Assembly (NCBI GenBank): GCA_903920435.1
Contig: CAIXMB010000109.1
Coordinates: forward strand, 1-34,324
DNA length: 34,324 nucleotides
Reading direction: 5' to 3'
Origin: an uncultured Actinomycetes bacterium
GTDB taxonomy: Bacteria > Actinomycetota > Actinomycetes > Actinomycetales > Microbacteriaceae
A program made the translations under genes and the position numbers. Below, one piece after another: positions 27,826-34,324 of the stretch. Numbering within the stretch: the stretch's first letter is position 1; each line of letters opens with the position of its first letter. Under the pieces are notes generated by a model. The model had not been told where the DNA came from. It saw only the letters and a list, made by a program, of their open reading frames with translations, and did not search any database.

Positions 27826-28874
27826 TGCACGGTGAATTCAAGGTTCCTGGCGGAAAGCTCGTGGTCGTCGACCTCGACGTCGTCGACGGCCGAATCGCCG
27901 AGTTCCGGCTGGCCGGCGATTTCTTCCTCGAGCCCGACAGCGCGCTCGAGTCGATCAACTCGGCGGTCAACGGTCTCTCCGCCGACGCCGAGCACGCGGT
28001 CATCACGAAGGCCGTGCGCGAGGCGCTGCCCGAGGGCGCGCTGCTACTCGGGTTCTCGCCCGAGTCGGTGGCCACGACCATCCGTCGCGCCCTGCAGAAG
28101 GCGACGGCGTTCACCGACTACGAGTGGCAGCTCATCCAGGGCCCCGCGGTCGACCCGGTGGTGCAGATGGCACTCGACCAGGTCTTGAGCGAAGAGGTCG
28201 GTGAGGGGCGCCGCAAGCCGACCCTGCGCATCTGGGAGTGGGAGAAGCCCGCGGTCGTCATCGGCAGCTTCCAGTCGGTGAAGAACGAGGTCGACCTCGA
28301 CAATGCCAAGAAGTACGGGTTCGACATCGTACGCCGCATCTCGGGCGGCGGTGCGATGTTCATGGAGGCCGGTTCGGTCATCACGTACTCGATCTACGCC
28401 CCCTCCGAGCTCGTCTCGGGCATGAGCTTCGCCGACTCCTACGCCTTCCTCGACGAGTGGGTGATCGTCGCCCTCAAGGCGCTCGGTATCGAGGCCAGCT
28501 ACGTGCCGCTCAACGACATCACAAGCCCCACCGGCAAGATCGGTGGCGCCGCGCAGAAGCGCCTCGGCAGCGGCGCCGTGCTGCACCACGTGACCATGAG
28601 CTACGACATGGACGGCGACAAGATGGTGGAAGTGCTGCGCATCGGCCGCGAGAAGATGAGCGACAAGGGCACGAAGAGCGCGAACAAGCGCGTCGACCCG
28701 CTCCGCAGCCAGACCGGCCTCTCCCGTGCGGAGATCATCGAGAAGATGGTCGGCACCTTCGCGGGCCTCTACGGCCTCACCCCCAGCGAGATCACGCCCG
28801 AGGAGTTCGCGAAAGCGGAGCAGCTCGTTGCCGAGAAGTTCGGTACCGAGGAGTGGCTCCACCGGGTACCTTGA
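27825..28874 (+). CDS. Lipoate-protein ligase family protein with N-terminal accessory domain
   Basis: A 349-residue protein. Residues about 1-90 (HGEFKVPGGKLVVVDLDVV...AGDFFLEPD...SINSAVNG) resemble the small accessory domain usually found at the C-terminus of LplA, or the separate archaeal LplB. Residues about 98-300 are the LplA catalytic fold, with RRISGGGAMF (170-179) and the lysine K238 in TGKIGGAAQKR. It would activate lipoate (or octanoate) with ATP and attach it to E2 or GcvH domains. The start is set by a leaderless -10 inside an iron box. It overlaps the downstream permease by 4 nt. An iron-regulated setting is unusual for this enzyme; a different acyl substrate cannot be excluded. 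Confidence 0.88.
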   Translation: MHGEFKVPGGKLVVVDLDVVDGRIAEFRLAGDFFLEPDSALESINSAVNGLSADAEHAVITKAVREALPEGALLLGFSPESVATTIRRALQKATAFTDYEWQLIQGPAVDPVVQMALDQVLSEEVGEGRRKPTLRIWEWEKPAVVIGSFQSVKNEVDLDNAKKYGFDIVRRISGGGAMFMEAGSVITYSIYAPSELVSGMSFADSYAFLDEWVIVALKALGIEASYVPLNDITSPTGKIGGAAQKRLGSGAVLHHVTMSYDMDGDKMVEVLRIGREKMSDKGTKSANKRVDPLRSQTGLSRAEIIEKMVGTFAGLYGLTPSEITPEEFAKAEQLVAEKFGTEEWLHRVP

Positions 28875-29923
28875 GCAGCTCAGCGGGCCCAGTGCCGCGG
28901 GCGGTGGTCCTCTCCGCCGCGCTCGCCGTGCTGCTCGTGGGCGGCATCATCGCGTCGGCGATGGTGGGCCAGCTGGCGGTCACCCCGGCCGAGGTCATCG
29001 GGTCGGTGCTGCGGGCGGCGGGCATCCGTAACGACTGGGCACCGGATGACTCGGTGGTCGAGTCGACGCTGTGGCTCATCCGCTTCCCCCGCATCGCCAT
29101 GGGGCTCGCGGTCGGCGCTGCGCTCGCCGTGGCGGGCGCCGTGATGCAGGCGATCTTCGGCAACCCGCTCGCCGAGCCGGGAGTGGTCGGGGTGTCGTCG
29201 GGCGGGGCGTTCGGGGCATCCGTGGCGATCGTGCTCGGGCTGACTGCCCTCGGCAGCGGCACCATCGCCGTCTTCGCGTTCGCGGGCGGACTGCTCGCGA
29301 CCCTGCTCGTGTACGCGGTCTCCCGGGCGAACGGGCGCACCGAGGTCGTCACCCTGCTCCTCACCGGCATCGCCGTGAACGCGTTCGCCGGGGCGGGACT
29401 CGCCTTCCTGCTCTTCGTCGCCGACTCGGGCGGTCGCGAGCAGATCGTGTTCTGGCAGCTCGGCTCACTCAACGGCTCGCGCTGGGCCGAGGTGCTCATC
29501 GTCGCCGTCGTCACGGCCGTCGGGGCCGCGGCCGCGATCGTCCTCGGCCGCCGCTACGACCTCCTCGCCCTCGGTGAGCGGAATGCCCGGCACCTGGGCG
29601 TCAACGTCGAGGTGCTGCGCATCGGCTCGATCGTGCTCGTGGCGCTGCTCACGGGCGCGGCGGTCGCGTTCTGCGGCATCATCGCGTTCGTGGGTCTCGT
29701 CGTGCCGCACGTCATCCGCATGGCGATCGGGCCCGCGCACCGCCCGCTCATCATCGCCAGCGCGTTCGGCGGCGCGGCCCTCATGGTGCTCGCCGACCTG
29801 CTCGCGCGGTCGGTCGTGGTGGGTGCCGACCTGCCGATCGGCCTGCTCACCAGCCTCATCGGCGGGCCGTTCTTCTTCTTCCTGCTGTTCCGGCAGCGGC
29901 GGCGCAGCGGGGGTTGGGCGTGA
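28871..29923 (+). CDS. FecCD-family iron/heme/cobalamin-type ABC permease
   Basis: A 350-residue permease of the FecCD/BtuC family with about ten membrane helices. Typical stretches are RFPRIAMGLAVGAALAVAGAVMQAIFGNPLAEPGVVGVSSGGAFGA (near 73), LLLTGIAVNAFAG (near 163), FWQLGSLNGSRW (near 195), GEAR-like LGERNARHLGVNV (near 233) and FVGLVVPHVIRMAIGPAHR (near 275). The TTG at 28871 overlaps the ligase stop (TTGA); no good ribosome site is visible and GTG 28892 is an alternative. The iron box before the operon suggests iron, siderophore or heme. No binding protein lies in the window. Confidence 0.92.
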   Translation: MSSSAGPVPRAVVLSAALAVLLVGGIIASAMVGQLAVTPAEVIGSVLRAAGIRNDWAPDDSVVESTLWLIRFPRIAMGLAVGAALAVAGAVMQAIFGNPLAEPGVVGVSSGGAFGASVAIVLGLTALGSGTIAVFAFAGGLLATLLVYAVSRANGRTEVVTLLLTGIAVNAFAGAGLAFLLFVADSGGREQIVFWQLGSLNGSRWAEVLIVAVVTAVGAAAAIVLGRRYDLLALGERNARHLGVNVEVLRIGSIVLVALLTGAAVAFCGIIAFVGLVVPHVIRMAIGPAHRPLIIASAFGGAALMVLADLLARSVVVGADLPIGLLTSLIGGPFFFFLLFRQRRRSGGWA

Positions 29924-30681
29924 ACATCGCGGCCATGGACGTGGGCGTCGACCTCGGCGGCGTGACGGTGCTCGACGGCATCGACCTGAACGTGGCCGAG
30001 GGCGAGATGCTCGTGCTCGTGGGGCCGAACGGGGCCGGGAAGTCCACTTGGCTGGGGGCGCTCAGCGGCGAGATCGGCCTGCGGCACGGGGAGGTGCTGT
30101 ACGGCCAGCGGCCGGTGGCGGGCATCCGTCACACCGAGCTCGCCCGCCTGCGCAGCGTGCTCACGCAGGAGAACGGGGTGAGCTTCCCGTTCCTGGTCTC
30201 CGAGGTCGTCGCGATGGGCCGCAGCCCGTGGGCCCGCACCGTCGAGGGCCGTGACGACATCTCGGCGGTCGCCGCCGCGATGGAGGCCGCCGACATCACG
30301 CACCTCGCCGGCCGGCGCTACACACAGCTGAGCGGCGGCGAGAAGGCCCGGGTCTCGCTCGCGCGCGTGCTCGCGCAGTCCACGCCGGTGGTCTTCCTCG
30401 ACGAGCCGACGGCCTCGCTCGACCTGCGGCACCAGGAGGACGTCATGCGGATCGGCCGGCGCATGGCCGACGAGGGCCGCACCGTGGTCGTCGTGCTGCA
30501 CGACCTGTCGCTCGCGAGCGCCTACGCCGACCGGCTCGCCCTGATCTCCGGCGGACGGCTCGAGGCGCTCGGCTCACCGACCGAGGTGCTCACGGCTGAG
30601 CGGGTCGAGCGCGTCTACGGGCTGCCCGTCGTGTTGCACGAGGTGGCAGGTAGGCCCGTCGTCGTGCCGAGGCGTGCCTAA
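29920..30681 (+). CDS. ABC ATPase of the iron/heme-type importer (FecE/HmuV-like)
   Basis: A 253-residue ATPase. Walker A is GPNGAGKST (residues 36-44), the signature is LSGGEKARVSLARVLAQ, Walker B VVFLDEPTASLD, and VVVVLHDLSLASAYADR includes the switch histidine. The long QENGVSFPFLVSEVVAMGRSPW insertion and the C-terminal region are as in HmuV heme-import ATPases. The GTG at 29920 overlaps the permease stop by 4 nt, so they form one transporter. The substrate (heme or ferric siderophore) is inferred. Confidence 0.93.
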   Translation: MNIAAMDVGVDLGGVTVLDGIDLNVAEGEMLVLVGPNGAGKSTWLGALSGEIGLRHGEVLYGQRPVAGIRHTELARLRSVLTQENGVSFPFLVSEVVAMGRSPWARTVEGRDDISAVAAAMEAADITHLAGRRYTQLSGGEKARVSLARVLAQSTPVVFLDEPTASLDLRHQEDVMRIGRRMADEGRTVVVVLHDLSLASAYADRLALISGGRLEALGSPTEVLTAERVERVYGLPVVLHEVAGRPVVVPRRA

Positions 30682-30684
30682 ACT

Positions 30685-31059
30685 ATGCAGGTGCAGCCGT
30701 GGATCATCATCGTCATCGTGGTGGCGATCGTGGCCCTGTTCTGGGTCGCGCAGCACTTCGGCTGGATCGACCTCAGTAACAAGAGCCGCACCTCGGGCTC
30801 GGGCGGCGGTATCGCGGGCATCGGCGACGAGGTGTTCCACCCGACGAGGCACGAGGCCCAGGTCGAGCTCGACCGCCAGACGATCCTGCCCGCACCGGCA
30901 CCGCTACCGGGCGATGACGACTTCGGCATGGGGGCCATCCGTGGCGTTGCCGCGCGCGACGACCTCGACAACAAGAACTACGACGGCCAGGTGCGCATCG
31001 ACCTCACTCCGATTCAGGAGCCGAAGCGCGGCAAGCACGCTGGCGACAGTGCCGGCTAG
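30685..31059 (+). CDS. Small membrane-anchored protein of unknown function
   Basis: A 124-residue protein. One hydrophobic helix (residues about 6-24, WIIIVIVVAIVALFWVAQ) is followed by a glycine/serine linker and a polar, proline- and aspartate-containing tail ending PKRGKHAGDSAG. There is no lipobox. I do not recognise a family, but the composition is that of small conserved proteins of this group of bacteria. It lies 3 nt after the ATPase gene, so it may be co-transcribed with the importer. Its stop shares CTAG with the convergent GNAT gene. Confidence 0.72.
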   Translation: MQVQPWIIIVIVVAIVALFWVAQHFGWIDLSNKSRTSGSGGGIAGIGDEVFHPTRHEAQVELDRQTILPAPAPLPGDDDFGMGAIRGVAARDDLDNKNYDGQVRIDLTPIQEPKRGKHAGDSAG

Positions 31060-31340
31060 CGAGTGAGCAGGTCCTGGTACTCGGGATGCTTGTCGATCCA
31101 CGGACCGGCGAACGGGCAGGTCGGCACGACGCGGTAGTCGGTCTCGGCCCGGATGAGGTTGAGCGCCCCGCGCACCAGCTCGCCGCCGAGGCCCTCGCCC
31201 TGGTGCGACGGATCGATCTCGGTGTGCGTGATCACGATCGTGTTGTCGCGGATCTGGTAGTCCAGCTCCCCGGCGCTCTGCCCGTCGACGAGTAGCTCGA
31301 AGCGGTTCATCGACGCGTCTTGGATCACTTCGGTGGGCAT
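31056..31340 (-). CDS. Small GNAT-family N-acetyltransferase (YjdJ/GNAT-like)
   Basis: A 94-residue protein of the short Gcn5-related group (YjdJ-like). It has the beta-strand LDYQIRDNTIVITHTEIDPSHQGEGLGGELVRGALNLIRAE, with the acetyl-CoA loop QGEGLGGEL (Q/RxxGxG/A), then the terminal CPFAGPWIDKHPEYQDLL. Its substrate is unknown. ATG 31340 is chosen; ATG 31310 would remove ten residues. It is convergent with the small membrane protein, sharing CTAG, and 9 nt downstream of the LacI gene on the same strand. Confidence 0.88.
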   Translation of the reverse strand: MPTEVIQDASMNRFELLVDGQSAGELDYQIRDNTIVITHTEIDPSHQGEGLGGELVRGALNLIRAETDYRVVPTCPFAGPWIDKHPEYQDLLTR

Positions 31341-31349
31341 GGCCCTAGC

Positions 31350-32372
31350 CTACGCGCTCGTGCGCACGACCATCCGGGTGGGCATGACGCGCTCGCGCTC
31401 GGTCGGCTCGTTGCGCAGCAGGGCGAGGAGCATGCGGGCCATCTCCGCGCCCATCTCGCGCGACGGCTGGTGCACCGTGGTGAGCGCGATCTCGCCGCTG
31501 GTCGCCGCGGAGCTGTCGTCGAACCCGACGACAGCGACGTCGGCCGGCACCGTCTTGCCGCGGTCGCGCAGCACGGTGATGGCACCGGTGGCCATGAGGT
31601 CGCTCGCGACGAACACGGCATCGAGGTTCGGCTCGCGATCGAGCAGGGCCCGCATGGCGGCGGCGCCGCTGGCCATCGTGAAGTCGCCGTACTCGACGAG
31701 GTCGGCCGGATGCCCGGACTCGCGCATGGCCGCGCCCCAGCCCTCGGCGCGGTCGATGGCGGCCTGCATGTTGGGCGGGCCGGCGATGGTGCCGATCCGC
31801 TGCCGACCGAGGTCGATGAGGTACTGCGTTCCCATGGCGGCGCCGGCGGCGTTGTCGACATCGACGTAGTTGTTGCGGTGCAGTTCGGGGTGGTACGGCC
31901 GACCGCCGAAGACCACGGGGATCGTGGCATCCAGCGTCGTGAAGAAGTCGTCGCCCGAGTGGTGCGAGACGACGATGGCGCCGTCGACGTTGCCGCCCAG
32001 GAGGTACCTGATGGTCTTCTCCGACGGCGAGCTGGGCGAGGCGAGCTGCAGGTTGAGCACGTAGTCGCTGTCTTCGAGCCCCTGGGTGATGCCCTGCACG
32101 ATCTCGGCGAAGAACGGGTCGCCGAAGAACCGGTTGGTGTCTTCGGGCACCACGAGGGCAATGGCCATCGTCTGCCGGTTGGCGAGCGAGCGCGCCGCGC
32201 GGTTGGGGATGTAGTTGAGGCTCTCGATCGCCGCGTTGACGGCGTCGATGACGTCGGGGCTCACGTGGCTCGACCCGTTCACGACGCGCGACACCGTCGA
32301 CCGCGAGACGCCGGCGGCCGCCGCTACGGCTTCCAGGGTCGGCGCAGTGCGGCGCGGCAACTCGAGGGTCAT
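31350..32372 (-). CDS. LacI-family regulator of the beta-glucosidase locus
   Basis: A 340-residue LacI-type protein. The HTH is at residues 12-33 (TLEAVAAAAGVSRSTVSRVVNG), followed by the ligand domain IALVVPEDTNRFFGDPFFAEIVQGI, DGAIVVSHHSGDD, VVFGGRPYH and AVVGFDDSSAATSGEIALTTVHQP. It sits 13 nt after the GH1 beta-glucosidase gene on the same strand, and so probably senses a glucoside or its product. A -10 element TAAACT (32384 to 32379) ends 6 nt before its ATG, consistent with an extra leaderless promoter. A cre-like palindrome lies 43-56 nt upstream. Confidence 0.93.
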   Translation of the reverse strand: MTLELPRRTAPTLEAVAAAAGVSRSTVSRVVNGSSHVSPDVIDAVNAAIESLNYIPNRAARSLANRQTMAIALVVPEDTNRFFGDPFFAEIVQGITQGLEDSDYVLNLQLASPSSPSEKTIRYLLGGNVDGAIVVSHHSGDDFFTTLDATIPVVFGGRPYHPELHRNNYVDVDNAAGAAMGTQYLIDLGRQRIGTIAGPPNMQAAIDRAEGWGAAMRESGHPADLVEYGDFTMASGAAAMRALLDREPNLDAVFVASDLMATGAITVLRDRGKTVPADVAVVGFDDSSAATSGEIALTTVHQPSREMGAEMARMLLALLRNEPTERERVMPTRMVVRTSA

Positions 32373-32378
32373 GGGGCG

Positions 32379-32428
32379 AGTTTAGTCAGAGCGAGCGACC
32401 AGTGATGATGCGGGTGTAAGCGATTGCA
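32379..32428 (-). promoter_or_regulatory. LacI gene promoter and cre-like operator
   Basis: On the minus strand TAAACT (32384-32379) is a -10 box 6 nt from the ATG at 32372. TGTAAGCGATTGCA (32415-32428) fits the LacI/CcpA-type pattern TGWNANCGNTNNCA and lies in the 3' end of the GH1 coding region, centred 49 nt upstream of the LacI start. It is a candidate autoregulatory site, but it is in coding sequence and may be chance. Confidence 0.4.
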
Positions 32429-33819
32429 CTGTCCTTCGGCGTGCGCTCCTGGGTCTCGTAGTCGACGCGCACGATTCCGAAGCGCTTGTCGTAGCCCCAG
32501 GCCCACTCGAAGTTGTCCATGAGCGACCAGTAGAAGTACCCGTGCACGGGCACTCCGAGCTCGATCGCGTCGAGGATCGCGCCGAGATGCAACTCGAGGA
32601 ACTCGGTGCGCTCGGCGTCGTGGATAGCTCCGTCGGCCGAGAGCACGTCGTTGTAGGCGGCGCCGTTCTCGGTCACGTAGAGCTTCACGCCCGCGGGCCC
32701 CGCGTACTCGGTGTGGATGCGCTGCAGGAGGCGCGTCAGGCCCTCGGGCTGCACCTCCCAGTCCATCGCCGTGAGCGGCAGGTCGCGCAGGTGCCAGTGC
32801 ACGTTCTCCGCGGCGGGGAACGGTGAGCGCTTCGGACGCTCCGACGGGGCCTCGGTGCGCATGGGCTGGTTCGACGGATGCGCGCTCACGAGCTCACCGT
32901 GGTAGTAGTTCACGCCCAGCGCGTCGATCGGCGTCGAGATGATCTCGAGGTCGCCCGGCTTGACCACCGCGTCGAAGCCGAGGTGTGCGACGTCGGCGAG
33001 GAGGTCGTCCGGGTACGAGCCGCGGAAGATCGGGTCGAGGAAGAACCGGTTGAACTGCCCGTCGATACGGCGCACGGCGTCGAGGTCGCCGGCATCCGTC
33101 GGGTCCACCGGGTCGGCCACCGTCAGGTTGAGCGTGATGCCGAGGCCGAGCGACGCGTCACGCTCGCGCAGCGACTGCACGGCGAGGCCGTGGGCGAGCA
33201 GCAGGTGGTGGCCCGCGGCGAGACCAGCCGCCGGCTCCTGCCGGCCGGGCGCGTGCTCACCGCCGATGTAGCTCAGGAACGACGAGCACCACGGCTCGTT
33301 GAGCGTGGTCCAGTTCTGCACGCGGTCGCCGAGCACGTCGTGCACGCTCATCGCGTAGTCCTGGAACAGGTAGGCAGTGTCGCGGTTCGCCCAACCGCCC
33401 TTCTCCTCGAGGGCCTGCGGCAGGTCCCAGTGGTACAGCGTGAGCCAGGGCAGGATGTTCTTCTCGAGCAGCTCGTCGACGAGGCGCGAGTAGAAGTCGA
33501 GCCCCGCGGCGTTGACGGGCCCGCCGTCCGGGCGCACGCGCGCCCACGATGTCGAGAAGCGGTAGGTCTGCAGTCCCAGGTCGCTCATGAGCGCGACGTC
33601 TTCGCGGTAGCGGTGGTAGTGGTCGCACGCGACGTCGCCGTTGTCGCCGCCCACGACAGCGCCCGGAACGCGGCAGAACGCATCCCAGATCGAATCCTTG
33701 CGGCCGTCCTCGTGGGCGGCGCCCTCGATCTGGTACGCGGCGGTTGCGGCCCCGAAGAGGAAGGTGGATGGGAAGGCGCGCACTGCCGTGGCCTCCTGGG
33801 TCTCGAACAACTGGGTCAT
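32386..33819 (-). CDS. GH1 beta-glucosidase
   Basis: A 477-residue family 1 glycoside hydrolase, a retaining beta-glucosidase/beta-galactosidase. The acid/base is E175 (TTLNEPW) and the nucleophile E384 (YVTENGAAY). Start region FPSTFLFGAATAAYQIEGAAHEDGRKDSIWD and HYHRYREDVALM, FSTSWARVRPDG are standard, as is the aglycone stretch YFYWSLMDNFEWAWGYDKRFGIV. No signal peptide, so it hydrolyses imported di- or oligosaccharides in the cytoplasm. ATG 33819 overlaps the stop of the sugar permease (ATGA). The operon with a CUT1 permease and LacI regulator points to cellobiose or other beta-glucosides; the exact sugar is not decided by the sequence. Confidence 0.95.
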   Translation of the reverse strand: MTQLFETQEATAVRAFPSTFLFGAATAAYQIEGAAHEDGRKDSIWDAFCRVPGAVVGGDNGDVACDHYHRYREDVALMSDLGLQTYRFSTSWARVRPDGGPVNAAGLDFYSRLVDELLEKNILPWLTLYHWDLPQALEEKGGWANRDTAYLFQDYAMSVHDVLGDRVQNWTTLNEPWCSSFLSYIGGEHAPGRQEPAAGLAAGHHLLLAHGLAVQSLRERDASLGLGITLNLTVADPVDPTDAGDLDAVRRIDGQFNRFFLDPIFRGSYPDDLLADVAHLGFDAVVKPGDLEIISTPIDALGVNYYHGELVSAHPSNQPMRTEAPSERPKRSPFPAAENVHWHLRDLPLTAMDWEVQPEGLTRLLQRIHTEYAGPAGVKLYVTENGAAYNDVLSADGAIHDAERTEFLELHLGAILDAIELGVPVHGYFYWSLMDNFEWAWGYDKRFGIVRVDYETQERTPKDSAIAYTRIITGRSL

Positions 33820-34324
33820 CCCTTCACAGCTCCCTGCATAATTCCTGACACTAGTTGTCTGCCGGCGGCGACGAAGAGAATCAGCAGGGGGATCGTCGAG
33901 AGGATAACCCCGGCGAGCACCACCGAGTAATCGACGAAGTAGTTGCTCTGCAGCAGCGACAGCGCGACGGGCAGCGTCGGGTCCTGCCGGTCGAGCACGA
34001 TGAACGGCCAGAAGAAGTTGGTCCACGTCGAGATGAAGATGAACAGGCCGAGCATCGCCGCTGCGGGGCGGGCCGCGGGCAGAGCCACGTGCCAGAAGGT
34101 CCGGATCATGGATGCCCCGTCGACGCGCGCGGCCTCGATGAGCTCGTACGGCAGGGCGGTGCTCAGGTACTGCGTCATCCAGAACACCCCGAACGCCGAG
34201 ACGATGGCGGGAAGGATGACCGCGGCGAGTGTTCCGGCGATCTGCAGCTTCGACATGGCGATGAACAGCGGCACCACGCCGAGCTGCGTGGGCACGGCCA
34301 TGGTCGCGATCACGAACACGAGCA
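33816..34324 (-). CDS. CUT1 sugar ABC permease (MalG/LacG-like), 5' end outside the window
   Basis: The last 169 codons of a CUT1 permease of the MalG type; the start is beyond the right edge. The EAA loop that docks to the ATPase is present: EAARVDGASMIRTFWHVALPAARPA. Helices flank it (GTLAAVILPAIVSAFGVFW before; AMLGLFIFISTWTNFFWPFIVL and VVLAGVILSTIPLLILFVA after), and the chain ends GRQLVSGIMQGAVKG, the usual permease end. It would carry the beta-glucoside cleaved by the overlapping GH1 enzyme. Confidence 0.93.
   Translation of the reverse strand, partial: LVFVIATMAVPTQLGVVPLFIAMSKLQIAGTLAAVILPAIVSAFGVFWMTQYLSTALPYELIEAARVDGASMIRTFWHVALPAARPAAAMLGLFIFISTWTNFFWPFIVLDRQDPTLPVALSLLQSNYFVDYSVVLAGVILSTIPLLILFVAAGRQLVSGIMQGAVKG

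Noticed and set aside
33820-34026. Upstream extension of the GH1 beta-glucosidase
   Set aside because: It overlaps the permease coding region in another frame. ATG 33819 in the permease stop gives the normal GH1 N-terminus.
1-34324. tRNA, rRNA, CRISPR array, insertion sequence or prophage
   Set aside because: No cloverleaf, spaced short repeats, transposase or integrase genes were found on either strand. Subtle structured RNAs cannot be excluded without a covariance search.

Overview
The window is about 34 kb of very GC-rich DNA, densely coded on both strands. It looks like a chromosomal segment of an actinobacterium, most likely of the Microbacteriaceae. The grounds are: two F420/deazaflavin-type small oxidoreductases; a three-gene cluster matching mycobacterial Rv2411c-Rv2410c-Rv2409c; a DtxR/IdeR-like iron box; many GTG/TTG starts; frequent apparent leaderless starts (a TANNNT -10 element ending 6-7 nt before the start codon); and intergenic palindromes of the TCGA-rich type found in that family. 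The family assignment is inference. I see no tRNA, rRNA, CRISPR array, phage or insertion sequence, and no gene-free stretch longer than about 180 bases.

Layout. 1-2214: the start of cydA (cytochrome bd oxidase subunit I) diverges from a BlaI-type repressor and its M56 metalloprotease partner; the gap holds three evenly spaced TTCTAC/GTAGAA inverted repeats and two GGGAC-type palindromes. 2217-4597: a standalone BLUF photoreceptor, an FMN-dependent L-lactate dehydrogenase and its GntR/FCD regulator. 4746-18339: an L-rhamnose locus. On the minus strand are rhaI, a bifunctional rhamnulose-1-P aldolase/lactaldehyde dehydrogenase and rhaB, plus a DeoR regulator. On the plus strand are a phosphomannose-isomerase-like cupin, a DUF4432 aldose-epimerase-like protein, a complete ABC importer (ATPase, two permeases, lipoprotein) and a LacI regulator. 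18336-20984: an NAD-dependent epimerase-like protein, two small F420-type oxidoreductases and a small membrane protein. 21021-24486: circularly permuted ATP-grasp, alpha-E and transglutaminase genes, overlapping and probably co-translated. 24510-25044: a ribbon-helix-helix/PemK toxin-antitoxin pair. 25057-27713: an MFS exporter and its MarR regulator, divergent from an alpha/beta hydrolase. 27825-31059: a lipoate-ligase-family protein under an iron box, followed by an iron/heme-type ABC permease and ATPase and a small membrane-anchored protein. 31056-34324: a GNAT protein, a LacI regulator, a GH1 beta-glucosidase and the 3' end of a CUT1 sugar permease gene.

How the parts work together. Rhamnose would be imported by the ABC system, isomerised (RhaI), phosphorylated (RhaB) and cleaved to DHAP and L-lactaldehyde. 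The dehydrogenase half of the fusion would oxidise lactaldehyde to L-lactate, and the neighbouring LldD could take lactate to pyruvate. The cupin and the DUF4432 protein are the least explained parts of this locus. The other points deserving most attention are the iron-box-controlled lipoate ligase with permuted domain order, the ATP-grasp/alpha-E/transglutaminase system, and three palindromic repeat copies that have become part of, or touch, coding sequence.
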